The notes: generated by a model from the sequence alone, not told the origin. Positions 1-12,512 are shown, numbered from the stretch's first letter. The stretch: 64,000 bases of DNA from Ancylostoma caninum (GCA_037903475.1 JBAJFG010000626.1:186001-250000), one strand, 5' to 3'. Numbers and translations are program-made.

Positions 1-633
1 CGAAGGGTCCTTCCATTTTCCGTCTTTTCGAATTGTCGTTGTTAGAATTGTTTTCAAACTTTATTGTTCTTCTAGCTGTTCTAGTACGAAAAATCTAATG
101 AAAATATTTGGGAGAAAGTCTGCTTTGCCCACTGCGTGTGTAATACTCTAGTATCTCTGTTACTACGCTACTACGAAAGAATTAGCTAACTGTGGACATG
201 TCACATGGTGTGATGTGACAGTAACTGGATAGTGCACCACCGGTCGTGCACGCGGTCACGAACACGTGTTAATGATCTCAGCTCTCACTCGTTCTTATTT
301 GCATGTAAATTGCCAAGCACAGCATTGCTTCCATGTGTTCAGTAGTTTTCTTTATTTGAAACAAACTCCAGTGGTTTTCTATGTCGCAAATAAGGTAGAC
401 AACTTTGCGCATTCCTTCGCTGCCCATCTCTGCTCCAAGACCTTCGTCAGGCCTACAGTACTATAGTTTAAGACGTGTAAGCATTCTTATGCATCTACAA
501 CACGAAAAAACTCAAATTTTGAAAGTCTAATGGGTTTGAAAATTAGGATGGGTAGTCGTTATTAGTGTGAAGGCGAGAGCTCACTCATTAATGTGTAGTT
601 TTATCTCCCCTTGACCTAAATAAATCTTTGCAG
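1..633. other. 5' flank, no supported exon
   Basis: I see no exon that I can support here. The first exon I can place in the downstream polyhomeotic-like gene begins at 634 in mid-codon phase, so this stretch is probably intron or 5' region of that gene. Short open frames on both strands have no recognisable content. Confidence 0.4.
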
Positions 634-3600
634 ATCCCAACGACACTTCAAATGTTCATAATGTGGCTTCACAGCAAGCTGCAATGGTAGTAAGAAATTT
701 GAGAGTTCTTTTTTCTTCCTATGATGACTAGCTGAAAAGGCTTTCGCCCGCTAACATTCAATATTACATTTTGAACCTCTTTAGAATGCATTACGACCTG
801 GAAACGCAGCTTTAATGGTTGTTCAAGGGCCGAATGGACCGATGGTGCTGAATACGTCCGCAATGCACCGTAGGTTGTTGAATAAATTGTCCTTTCCTCG
901 ATGCAAAACAGCTAGAATAATCGGTATGTTTGCCAGCCTATGACGTGATGAAGTTTGGGTGTACTGTAGCTGCAGTCACATGCGCTTAGGATATCATTAT
1001 CGATCTAGTTTTGAAAGTGACTTGGTCAATGTCCTAGTCTATATTTTTGTCGAAATACTCGTCTTTTCACAGAATTTGGAGATTTGCTCAGAGTTACTTG
1101 AAAGTTGGTGGTCGACTTATAACTGCTGCATTGTGCAGAGGAAAATCAATCATGTTAAATGAACTTTGATTTCTTTTGGTGACTTGCTAATTGCCTGTTG
1201 ATGGTTTTTGTGGAAAACGCGCTAAGTGCATGAAGATTGACATGGTCGTGCAAGACATAGTTCTTTTATTGATTGGGGACTTGGAGAAAAACAACGAGTA
1301 TTCTTCGGCCTTATCGTTATGCTCCAACTTTTGTTCGATAAAGACTCGATATAGTTTTCTTTTCTGCTGAAGGATTCCAGACAACTGATGTAAGTGCTCA
1401 TTTAGAAATGAAGTATCGATTTTCAGCCGGCATGATTCCGCAAAACCTTGTGCCGGTTGGGATCGCGCAAGGAATCCAAGGTATGCAGACTATGCAGAGT
1501 GTACAAAGACAACAGCAACAGCAGCATCAAAATCAGCAACAACTGCAACAACATGCTGTGAGTTCAATAGTGTCGTGGATTTCAAGTACTTATTCCTGAA
1601 AATTTCGGTTGTTTTGCTCTATTGTGGCAAATGTTGGACCAATACAGACGAAACAGTGATCTTTCGGCAGCGAAGTTCTATATTATTTGTTTTTTATGAT
1701 GTTAAGACTTCATTCCTTTTTTTCTTTTAATATACATTGCGAATATTGTGATGTTTGTATAGGAGCAGCATGTAACCGAGCGTGTGTGGGCCGACATTTT
1801 CAGCCACAGCAAAAAAACTAATCTGTCGGAATTATCCAGCCAAGTAATGTTCAGATGACTCATAGTGGCTTGGACATTTGCACAGAAAATGTTGTTGAAA
1901 GGAAGTGAAAGTTGCTTCAATAAGGTACATAGGAAAAGCATGCGTGGATTATGAAACAAGGCCACAATGACGTCATCACAAGGCCAATGCGCTCCATGCC
2001 TAAGTGACGGAAACCATTTTGGAGCGCAATCCTCCATGATATTCTGTTGCGCCTTTAATCTTACTCAAAGTTACCGTTATACCGCTTCAGCACGCTAATC
2101 TGGTCAAACATTCACAGCGGCATTAACCGTGTTGTTACACTATCTTACAGGGTGACAAAAACGAATGGTAAAACAGGGATCAGTTGGGTTAGCAATCTGG
2201 AAATTTATGTTGGCTACACAGACTTCGTGTGCTTTGATAATTCACTCTTAGGTTTTGGATATCTCTTTTGGTTCCACCGTAGAGTCGACAAAACCATCGG
2301 CGACCGCAACGCACAAGGGAGGCAACTTGGTCGAGCTTTTATGATCATGTTTTCTCATAAGGTCTACACCAAGAAAGTTGGAATCTTAGCAAGAAATTGC
2401 TCAGCTCCTGTGTTCTAAGAACTACTCTTCAGAGGTCCAGAGGTTTCCGTTCCAAGGAGCACGCTAATTATTAACCAAATATAATGGGTTTGGTAAAATC
2501 AGGAACTGGGAGGTCTGAACCAACCTTCTGCTGGTTTTTCTTCTGAAACTTGATGAAAAACTTTGTCAAAAGCCCACCTTATTTTTATCTGATGTGCTTA
2601 AAGGCAGAGGGCCACCTCGTTCTGCCTGCTGGATTTACCAACATATCCTAGACCTTCTCATCATGTTGATCCCCGGGATGTACATTAACAGGTACAGAAG
2701 CGACGAAATCCCCATTTTTGGAAGGCTCGCACTGGATAAAAATTTGGAGCCCGGAGGCGGATCGCTCCAAGCTGTGCTGGCTGCCTGCCACGGCTGCCGC
2801 GTCGGTCAACGAGTCTTGGCGTGTCCAATCGATAAGATCAACGGCTTCACATGTCAACTCGGGTTGGCAAACTGTTACAGACCCCGTCCTGGAAGGCGGG
2901 TTTATAGACCATTCTGAGACAATTCATGTATACCGTTGGAACCATCGTGCGGAGTAGATGCAGAATCTGCTGTTAGCTGAACTACGAAAATGAGGTGGAC
3001 CCCTGCCTTTAAGTCTACGAATTAACACACCGTCGTGAATACTGGGCAGAAAATTGGTGAACTGGAGAGCCAACTAAAAGAGGTTCTTGGGAAAGTTGTC
3101 AGCTAGACTCTACTTGCGACCATGTCCATCCCTACCCCGTTTCATGTTTTGCAGATCTTACAAAATTTAAGTAGAGCTTTGCACGTATGATCGAGGCATA
3201 TGGATAGTCAACATGAATAGAAAGTCATGGGTTTTCCAGTAAAGCGCAAGAAGTAATTGTTGCCACTGTGGATTTCATTGTGGACGCTTCTCCATGTGTT
3301 AGTTCGTGTCACCAAATGTGTTTTCATGTCACGGCTGACCTAATACTACCAAATTAGCTGTGCAAATGATAAACGAAAAGGAATACCGCTTTCTGACTAA
3401 TGGGTTATTGAGATCTTGGCGGCGTTGGTATGAAGTGTGCTGCAGTTTGCAGCTGCTCACATCGTTTGTTCTTAAGATGGATAGAACTAAGACCCAGTCA
3501 GGTGGTTTTCAATGTCTAAATCAAAAATTGAATGGGGTTTTAGGCGACCACGAACCTACGATGTATAGAAACTGTCTAGTTGTACATTGTGCTAACAAAA

Positions 3601-6600
3601 AAAAAAGACCAGAAATGTGAAGGAATAATGGAATATGAAGCAAGAAGACTGTTTAAAAAAATGCCCAGCTCCTTTGTGTCTACAATGTCTACAAATCCTA
3701 CATATCTGGATCATAGGAAGAATTTCATCGTGCTTCACTGACGAAATACTCTTTTTTAAAGCACTCTTTCGTTATTATGCGGTTTGATTAGTGTGTCAGA
3801 AATGTTATTGGAACAAATTTTTGTCACAGTGAATAGCCTTCAGATGTAAACGACGTTTTTAGAAAGCAATGGCAAGTCGGTGCAAGAAACGGCGTCCTGA
3901 GAGTGGATCAGGTGAAATGAGTGTTGGAGAGTATTTAGCGCTGGGAATGGATGAGAAAGGAAGAACTGACAGCGGTTCCTGCGGCACGGACAGTCCGGAT
4001 ACAGCAGGCGATGCTCCACCAGCGCTTGATAGGGGTTAGTTGATATATTATAGCTTGGTTACCGTTGAAGAGTAGTTTCCGTTCTAACGCTCCATTGGTT
4101 TCTCATTACAGGAGATTCGATAGATGATTCTTCGCCTCAGCCAGTCGCAGATTCTGCGAAGTCTCTGGAGTCTATATTTGTTAGGGAGGCTTTGGCTTTT
4201 CGAGCGAGAGGTGGAGGATGTGGCAAGCCACTGGTACACTACATGGATGGTTTCACCATTGAGGTTGGTGTCATCATCCCGAGCAAGCGGGATGCTTATT
4301 CTACCAAGGGAGCGACCAGATCGACCTTATGCGCAAACACTAGCCAAGTTGTTGACATTCTTCCTTTTATGTTTTTGAATGGCCGTCAGTACAGCTGGAG
4401 AGCGAAACCGTATTTTGGAATGTTGCACGAGCTCAAAATCAGTGTCTCACCTCATTTCATGGGGTGTTGATATCAACAGACTCTGGAGCTTCTCACCACG
4501 CTCATTCCAATGATATACGTCAAAACGCATGAAAGTGACGAAAACTCTGTTTTCGAAGAGTCTGAAGGTGTAGATCACAGACTTCTTAGGCGGAGCGGTC
4601 CGTGAGTGTAAGGGTTTCCCAGGCAATCCTGTCCTGCGCCGCCCGCACTTCTCCAAAACATTAAGCGGCACCAAGCCTTCCGGGTCTCAGAGGGAACTCG
4701 TCCACGTTCGAAACCAACATTAGAGTCAAGCGTACGATAGTAAATTACCAAGGGGGGGGGGGGTCGCCTCAGGGGGGGGGGTATTATGGTAACAGCAAGG
4801 TAGGGAAGTTCGTTTATCATCAACGAGCTCCAAGTTGAATAACAAGTGTAAGATCCTCGCTGAACACTTTCTACTTAAGCTTGGACGTTTTATTTGGCTT
4901 TAAATCGACTCCTAGGGTCCAATAAATATGTAGCTCAAAACGCAATTCCATGGATGGTGTCCTAGGACCTCTGAACATCACATGATGCTCCGAAGCTGTG
5001 GAGGCAGTTTCCCAGAATCAAACCTTATGAGGATGCAAAATCTCACGGCTTCCCGTTCTTTAGAAATGTTTTTATAGTGATAAGACCACATGAGACATAA
5101 CCGCAAAATTTGTTAAATTTGTGGTATGTTGACACTCAATAACCGACGAAATCAGAAGGTCCTGTAAAAAAGCTACGCAATGCATAAGGAAAAGCAAGTC
5201 TAACGCGTTGGAGCTGTTCCCTCATACAAAGTAATCATAAAGTTATTCGCCTCAGATTAATACCACATTCTTGAACTTGCCAAAAATCAGGTTTTTTCCT
5301 TGGCTTTTTTTCAGCGCATATCTGAAGGCTGACAAAACCTTAGACATGATTCTGAAAGAGGAAGTCAAGCCCTATGTTGAAGTAAAATTCCAGCTGTCAA
5401 AGTCGCCTGGGACTAGCTTTTTTCCGTTGGTAAACCGATGGTAAACCGTTGATAAAAATGGCAATTTTCCCAGTTTCTTACCAACGAATTTCCAACGAAA
5501 TTCAATCATAACAAACCAAGTTTCTTAAAATAAAAAAAAATGTGCCTCAGAAAGCGCAAATCTTACTGATAGCAGAACGACTTCAGCCATTTTCCCAGCT
5601 CACGTACCAACCCTTTTAAATTCGTTATAAACAACCATACATCTACAGAGAACTCCAAACGTACGCAGCCAAGAATCGAGACCGCGGCGCGGCTCTCTTG
5701 GGCAGAGTCACGTGAGCTCAGCATAGTGTGCGCCTGCGTCCCTGCCCAAGAGAGCCACGCCGCGGTTTCGACTCTTGTCTACGTACTTTTGGAGTTTCCT
5801 ATACACGTGTACGATTCCAATTTTGAGTGAAAGGAAGCCACTCAAACGCGACATTCATCGCTCGAAAAAAAGTACTGACAATTTGTTTTTGTTCGTACAC
5901 TTATATACGTGACGTCTGACTGCTCCACGTGCATTTTTACATTTTGCAAAAATTAGTCTCCGCCTGGGATCGAACTCTGGACCTGTTTAAACATGAATAC
6001 GACTTCTGTGTCACTTCAGTTGCTTACATATAATAAGTGTATAGATGTGCGACATAGACATGTGCGACAACTGACTGGTTGTTTCATTGATAAAACTTGA
6101 AGTTCAAAAATAAAAGTTAAAAGTTGAAAAGTGAAAAAAATTAGTCTTTAAAATTGGTTGAATTCAAAAATTATCTCACGGATATTTTGAAAGTTGTTAA
6201 ATTACACTAACCGAACGCGTAAAAGATTAAATGTTCTGGAGGTGCTCCTATTTTTCCCGTCTACAAGCGGGGGTCGCTTCGAGGTCGAACTTTTACTAAT
6301 ACCATGCTTGACGCTGACTAATATATAAGGTACATCATAAGCTCTTGCACGCCATAATTAGTACCACCACAGCAGTGGAATTCAAGGTAATGGGATGACT
6401 TCTGTGGCCGGACTAAGCCAACTCAGTAGCAACTCAAATAACCTAACAAATCGGGCAAATGTCGCCATTTGCTTTTACAACAGCTCAAAGTCGAGTAGGA
6501 GGCGCACCTGCCGCGGCAGGAACATTGATGTCATCGTAGAACTGGGGCCACTCTTCAGGATAGAGTAAATCCCCTTTTACAAGAGCAATGTAGCAGATGT

Positions 6601-9600
6601 AGAAAGCGTTGAAGAATTCTGGAGTTATAACGGAATCCATTTTCCCTTCTTCCTTTAAAAATCTTAGTGGGTTTTTGGATAGATGCGCGATCGAAGCAGA
6701 TTTTCTTAGATTTTTGTGGTTCACAACATCAACGTCGCGCTCGATCTCGTTTGCACAGCTTTTTGAGAGAGAACAGACCTTGCTGCATTCATTCCATATT
6801 GGATAGCCCAAATCATGGAGGGAGTGCGTCTCCTGGGCCGGGATTCATGAAACGATAACCAAGCAAACCCACGCTAGCAAACCAACTTTTGCCGCCTTCG
6901 TCTCTTAGCGCTATGTAGTCAATAAGATAACCAATCACGCTAGCCATCTTTGGTTTGGTTGGTTATCGTTTCATGAATCCCAGCCCTGGAGTGGTGCACG
7001 GAGGAGAACTGTACTGAGAGCTAACTCTCATGCAGCACCATTTGAATCTGAAAAGCTGTTATATGCTACCTGCTTTGAAAAGCAAATTGAAAGCTGCATT
7101 ACACACAACTTTGAACTAGTAGCACAAAGCTGAGGGAAAGCTTAGACAAGATTCAGACAAGAAATGCCACCGTGCCGCGGTGGGTGCGCCTCCCACTCGG
7201 CCTTGAGCTCTTACAAAAGTAAATGGCGACATTTTCCCGATCTGTTGGGTGATTTAGGTTGCTAATGGGTTGGCTTAGTATGGCCGTAGGGGTCATGCCA
7301 CTATGTTGAATTCCCCTGCTGTGGTGGTACTAAATATAGTGTGCAAGAGCTTTTGGCGCACCCAGTAGCCCTCAGAAACGGGGTTATTGGTGGTTTTGGC
7401 GCATTTCATGATCTCGTTTCGGATTTACAGATTGTATTCGTGCACATTCTTGATTATTATGCTCGTTTTATCATAAGGAGATCCTGTACTGAGAGCTAAC
7501 TCTCATGCAGCACCATTTGAATCTGAAAAGCTGTTGTATGCTACCTGCTTTGAAAAGCAAATTGAAAGCTGCATTACACACAACTTTGAACTAGTAGCAC
7601 AAAGCTGAGGGAAAGCTTAGACAAGATTCAGACAAGAAATGCCACCGTGCCAGTTTATCTGTCACAGGGATGGACCATTGTATAGTTGAACCGCCGTTCT
7701 GCACGTCTAATACATTAAAACACAATGCTTAGCGCTGTGTAGTGCGAACACGTCCACTTCCGATGCGAAAAACTTCCACTGACAACGCAGTTACAATTTG
7801 GTATTTTATTCACTTCGAAAGTTATTCCAGTCAATATATCTGTAAAACTGCAATCGTGGCCACTTCTAGAGAAAATTTTATGCGTCTGTTACTTCCTTCC
7901 TTCATTACTATATCTTCGCAGGAATCAGATGTTCCGTTCCCACTCGCTCAATACGATAAAATTACGGAGCTAGTTTCATCTGAAGTTTTGGATGATATTA
8001 TGCCACTCATCGCGGACATTGATGTGAAGAACAAAACAGAAGAGAAACGTGAGGAATTATTTTCTTCGGTTTTGTTTTAGTTCAGGTTCTCTTTTCGTTC
8101 AGATTTAAATGTATATGTCTGATTTCCAGCCGTGAAGGAGAAAAATAGTCCAACCAAGCCGGCGAAGGCAGCCACACCAACACCTGCGGTGCCTGAAAAT
8201 GAAAGCAAGAGAAAGATGCCAGCTCGCTCACGTCGGTCAGCTCAGTCTCAGAGCGAAGCACAGTCCAACAAGCCAAAGAAGGAAGAACCGGACAATTCCT
8301 CCGAAGATCGTACGGAAGAGCGTAAACAGTCCAAGGTTCGGCAATGTTTTTTTTCTCCTTATTCTCATGTTTTCTTCAAAGGAAGTGATTGAGATTGAGA
8401 TTTCATTCAGAGCCGGCGCCCTGCACCTGTACATCATCCACCAAGAAGAAGGACAAATGAGTTGGAGTTACTATTAAGTATGGATTTTGGCCCAAAAGAT
8501 TGTGGAAGGCGTATTCTCGATACGGAGAAACGAAAGAGCGTGCTTGACAAGGAAAAACGTCTATCATCAGAAACTGGCGACGATCACGACAAAACTGAGC
8601 ATGCTGAAAAACCAAGGTCGAGGCAAAAACGTCGAAGCACCCAGTCGTCGACAACCGAGAGTCCTTCGAAAGCTGAACGGTCTCGTTTCTCGGTGGACTC
8701 CATGGATACTCACAGTCACTCATCCAAGAGAAGTTGGTTTTCCGTTTCTTTCCTTCAGCTATTGGAACACATTGCAGCACGTTGAAAACTGTCCAAAAAT
8801 CGTCATCTGTCTGTTTTAGATTTCAACGCTCGTGATTTTTCAACGCTCACGATCCTTTTTAAAAGCGCACCTTATCCGCATTTTCTTTCGGCCCCTTAAA
8901 TATTTGTTCGTTCACTGTTTCATGCACACGCGCTCAAGGTGCGCTGCAAGTACGCGCATGCAGCATCTGTCAGTCACTTTTACACGGAAGACGCGACGCC
9001 CGTCTGGTCTGCCTCGCCACACCACTACAGTCTGTCTGCGTAGTATACGTCCCAGCCGCGCCGCTTCTCGATTCCCAAGTGCATGGGCGGACTCTTCGTT
9101 TCGGACAGACTGTACGTGATGGTGCATACAAGCTGGGTGCTGTGGTTGTCAGATGTTGCTGTTATTGATGTTTTGTCTATGTTTTCACGCAAGCATTTCG
9201 GAATAATACAAACACACAGGGAAAACCGTGGAAAGCACCACCCGACAACAAAGGCCTCCAGCTGGTCTATCGCACCGCGTCGGTGTTGCGGCGCGGCGGG
9301 TGGTATTTTCTGATACAAGAGTGATTGGCACAGTGTGTACATACTAAGGATGCTGTCATTGGCATTACCCAGTACTCACAGTTTGCAGGAATTCCATTTC
9401 ATTGGCACTAGATAATAACGGCTTAAAATGAGCTTGCAGACCATACCACAAATTTTGATGCTATGATTACTTGAACTTTTCGTTTTTGAAATAATCGTGG
9501 TTTTCGACAACGAGGAGTTTATGCCTATTCTCTTCTAAAGCATTCTTTTTTTCAGGTAGCGGGAAACAGGATAAAGGAAAGGATAAAGAAAAAGAGAAGG

Positions 9601-12169
9601 AAAAAGAAAAAGAATCATCGGTTCTCAATACCCCAACAGTGAGCATGCGTATTTTGCCTTTATCCGAGGATTCTCCCGAAGATCGGTGCCTTTATTGTCA
9701 AGTTTCATTCAAAGAGGTGAGTTCCTTTTTCCAATTGTGAACGCTTTCTCAGAGCTCTTGTTTTTTTTTTTTAGAAAGAGCGTTGTGTCTCAACACCGCA
9801 GTATTGCTCCACAAAATGTCGTCGATCGTACCAATCAATGATCGCTAACGAGAAGATTGGTCGTAAGTTCTGTGAGTTGATTGTATGTATGTAGATGATT
9901 ATAAGTAGAACTTTCACAACCGTTGTTTTGAGATAGCTACGACGGCCTATTTTGTGAATGAAAATGAAAATTATACAGAGGATCTCAATCCATGCGTATG
10001 TTTATCGGATTTGAGTGTAGCAAATGTCATTTGTTTCAGCAGAGTCAATAAAACGAGTATCTGGTGGTTCGGAAGGTACGCTATCGTCTTCTTCAAGTTT
10101 CAACGATAGTGCGTTGGAATTTCATTTCCATTACAAGCCAGATCTGTGCTTTTTGTAAGACAGTATGCACAAAAATTCATTCCAGTGCGACCGAAATTTG
10201 AAGAAGAGACTACTCCACCGTCTTCATCCAAGGGCAAAAGAAGTGAAGACTCTTCTCTATTGAAAAAGTCATTCACCACTGTTTACGATGTTTCACATCC
10301 AGTCACTTCTGCTCCGCCACGTGGAGTAGTGTCTCCCACTTCAGTTCAGGTATGATTTTATGTGTTAACTTCAAAGCTACGGTATCACTCATGACAGTGG
10401 ATTGCTTCGCATTGGCTGGAAATATGTGGGAAGCAGCGGCAAAAGTGAGAAAGGGTGTGGATAGAAAAATTGGGGTTTCCATCGAAAATCGAACTCATGC
10501 GGCCGAAATTTTAAGAGTAGAATCACTTAAAGTGATTTTTTATCCAAAGAATAAAATTATTGAAAACAGTAGGAATGAGAAGTTCAAGATGGGTTAATAG
10601 AAAGTTTTTCTACATATAGGAAACCCCAAACATACGTAGACAAGAGTGGAGATCGCGGCGCGGCTCTCATGGGCAGAGACGCAGGCGCACACTATGCTGA
10701 GCTCCCGTGACTCCGCCCAAGAGAGCCGCGCCGCGGTCCTGACTCTTGACTGCATTCGTTTGAAGTTCTCTGTATATATTGTACAGAGTAACTTTTCAAA
10801 ATTCTATGTACCCTCTCTAAAGCAGAGGGAGGCGTGTTTGCCACTGGTGGGAATTTACAGTCCTTATGCGCAAGCGGTAGAAAGTTTTCGAGCGCCCCGA
10901 GCATGAGGCGCGCTCTCAGCTGTTCGAGGACGTTCGCTCGCATTAGGCTCAGGTAATCGTTTTCCTTCGCTTTTCTTCATTATTTTGATTGTTTTGTAGT
11001 GATGAGGGCTGTGCCTGACCGATATTGATCGGACGGCCCCAACAAATAAAAAAAAAACATCAAAAATGACAAAGTGAAGCATGCGCGGGCAAAACGTGCA
11101 AAAAGTTAGGCTTGCGGGGCCGTCCGATCAACAGCCACAGCCCTCATCACTACAGAACAATGAAGCAAAGCGAATGAACCTGGGCCTAATCCTGGCGAAC
11201 ACTCCTCGAACAGCTGAGCGAGGACGGCGGGTCGTTGCCACAACACGGCCGCGCCTCATGCTCGGCGCGCTCGAAATCTTTCTATCGTTTTCGCAGAAGG
11301 ACAGTACAAGTTCTCGAAAAATGCTGTGATATCTCATCTTTATCAACGCTCTCGCTTTGTCAATGGACAGAAACAAAAATATTAGTTGAAGTCCAGGAAA
11401 TACGAGGAAACTTAGGCGTTTGGCAAATTATCCAAGTTAGATGGAGTCTGTGTTTATGTTTCGCTTCTGTGAGAAGCCTTTATGTAATCTCGACGTACAT
11501 TTCCCGATTTCAGCTTCAAAGTTGGTTCCAGAGTTGAATTTAAAAAATGCATAGGTGAAGAAACCTGTGATTATATTTTGACATCTATCTTATATCAGAT
11601 CTTGGTGTAGTAATTAAATAGTGATTGTGGTTTATTCTTGCACGTAGCTCTTGAGCTTTTTCAGCCTACTACGTTGCGGACATCGATGACTTCACCAGTC
11701 ACCAACGACCATGCTCCGGCAACGGAACCAGCTGTAGGCGTAGCTACTCCAGTAATGCCATCTTGCGGAGCCCTCAACGTTCCTGGAGTGGATTATGATG
11801 TGGATCCGAAACTTTGGACGGTGCGCTTTCCCGACCTTTTTTTTCTCGATGTTTCACACAAAAAATCTACATGCTGAACTAATCCCTTACTAGTATCTGC
11901 TCATTAGGTGCTCAGTTGGTGATGCTCCTATGATTCTGATTGTTTCGTTACAGCCAGATGTGGCAGCGCAGTGGGCGCAAGCTGTCACTGGATCCGAAAC
12001 TTGTGCGGCCACATTCCGACGAGAGGAGGTTGATGGCGACGCACTGCTGATGATGGGTTTCGACGATCTACGAAGCCATCTTGCGTTTACGTTCGGACCA
12101 GCTAAGAAGTTACATCTTGCCATTGAGCAGCTCAAGGTGTTCCGAGAGCAAAAGTACGGCACACCTTGA
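634..12169 (+). CDS. polyhomeotic-like protein (HD1 + FCS zinc finger + SAM), 5' partial
   Basis: Polyhomeotic-type proteins are PRC1 subunits whose SAM domain polymerises; that role is inferred here. Phase-consistent exons: 634-686, 785-869, 1427-1557, 3863-4034, 4112-4263, 7922-8048, 8130-8335, 8411-8732, 9556-9716, 9775-9862, 10040-10075, 10186-10349, 11665-11820 and 11954-12169, giving 688 residues with no start in the window. In order they encode: a Gln-rich tract (exon 3); an HD1-like motif LVHYMDGFTIE joined across a 3.66-kb intron to ESDVPFP, resembling the polyhomeotic motif that ends in PFPV; a long basic, Lys/Ser-rich linker; an FCS-like finger (CLYC then YCSTKC, split by the intron at 9717-9774); and a C-terminal SAM domain of about 65 residues ending just before the TGA at 12167. 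HD1, FCS and SAM in this order are diagnostic of the family. Exons could be missing in the 2.3-kb intron 1558-3862, although the phases join directly. An SFMBT- or L3MBTL-type SAM protein is less likely because I see no MBT repeats. Confidence 0.77.
2640..2900. repeat. dispersed repeat, copy 1
   Basis: This block inside an intron of the polyhomeotic-like gene resembles 43870-44170. Both carry a stretch reading 'gatcaacggcttcac / gatgagatcaacggcc'-like sequence, followed by similar GC-rich text. Part of the same family appears inverted at 4470-4690. Its class is unknown; no open frame is conserved among copies. Confidence 0.5.
4470..4690. repeat. dispersed repeat, copy 2 (inverted)
   Basis: The start (caacagactctggagcttct) matches the reverse complement of sequence near 44100-44160, so this is an inverted partial copy of the family at 2640-2900 and 43870-44170. 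Two poly-G runs (4752-4763 and 4774-4783) follow it. It lies in the intron that splits the HD1 motif. Confidence 0.5.
5644..5803. mobile_element. 160-bp palindromic MITE, TA target (copy 1)
   Basis: This near-perfect long hairpin has arms starting CAGAGAACTCCAAACGTACG on the left, with a matching inverted right arm. It is GC-rich inside (CCGCGGCGCGGCTCTCTTGG) and flanked by TA. Other copies are at 10615-10774 and 37475-37633. The TA target and terminal inverted repeats suggest mobilisation by a Tc1/mariner-type transposase. There is no coding capacity. Confidence 0.8.
6341..7353. repeat. large inverted repeat with 108-aa open frame
   Basis: Arms of about 175 bp (6341-6517 and 7174-7353) are inverted copies, both carrying 'accaccacagcag / ctgctgtggtggt' and 'aaatgtcgccattt'-like text. 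Between them lies a minus-strand open frame (6485-6811, 108 aa) with no recognised domain. Its last codons run into the left arm, so it may be chance or a remnant of an element-encoded protein. The 6835-6986 MITE is nested in the same interval. This sits inside the HD1-splitting intron. Confidence 0.55.
6835..6986. mobile_element. short inverted-repeat MITE
   Basis: Terminal inverted repeats of about 36 bp with a few mismatches share the core GATTCATGAAACGATAACCA. The flanks (tcct / tgga) allow a 3-bp CCT duplication if the ends are GGGC and GCCC. It is about 150 bp and non-coding. Confidence 0.6.
7011..7651. repeat. 165-bp direct repeat pair (7011-7175 and 7482-7651)
   Basis: Two almost identical blocks start 'actgagagctaactctcatg' and run to 'gccaccgtgcc'. 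The interval between them includes the right arm of the 6341-7353 inverted repeat. The high identity suggests a recent segmental duplication or a duplication associated with element insertion. Confidence 0.75.
9110..9345. repeat. dispersed repeat of the 'agctgg...cggtg' family, copy 1
   Basis: This block matches, in reverse complement, 37260-37475, including the segment around 'tgttttcacgcaagcatttc'. Its GC-rich end with 'caagagtgattggcacagtg' recurs at 24700-24725 and 37660-37690. It lies between exons of the polyhomeotic-like gene. The class is unknown. Confidence 0.55.
10615..10774. mobile_element. 160-bp palindromic MITE, TA target (copy 2)
   Basis: This is the same hairpin element as 5644-5803, in opposite orientation. 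It is bounded by TA at 10615-10616 and 10773-10774. Left end: TAGGAAACCCCAAACATACG. It sits in the intron upstream of the exon at 11665. Confidence 0.8.
10863..11300. repeat. foldback element
   Basis: Arms of about 150 bp (around 10863-11012 and 11145-11300) are imperfect inverted copies sharing 'agtgatgagggctgtg / cacagccctcatcact' and 'gagcatgaggcgcg / cgcgcctcatgctcg'. The centre holds an A-run and 'ggacggcccc / ggggccgtcc'. Non-coding; possibly a non-autonomous DNA element. Confidence 0.65.
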
Positions 12170-12506
12170 CTTTTCTTCGTTGTTACTTATTTATTAGACG
12201 GAAATGTATTGATCTCTTATGCAACTACTGAGACATACTTTTCATAATAGTTGTTGATGTTATTATTTCTACTGTTGGAAACGAAACAACGTTGTTCTAA
12301 TAACCATAAGAACTCTACGGATGTTTTTACACCCATGTATGTTGCTTTCACATGTTCATTTGTACTACATAATTGTTGATGTTTAATTGCATTATACTGA
12401 GATTTTAGTACGGTGCAGAGCTATTTGACGATGCAACACTACTTTTATGAAATTGTATCTAGTTAATTTACAAACTGTCGATTATACATATCCTGATGAT
12501 TTCCGG

Positions 12507-12512
12507 AATAAA
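12507..12512 (+). terminator. candidate poly(A) signal of the polyhomeotic-like gene
   Basis: This AATAAA lies about 340 bp after the TGA at 12169, in an AT-rich 3' region. It is the first canonical hexamer I see in the right place. Confidence 0.45.

Noticed and set aside
7742..8080. 112-aa frame starting MRTRPLPMRKTS
   Set aside because: The first part is intron. Only the segment from 7922 is a phased exon of the polyhomeotic-like gene.
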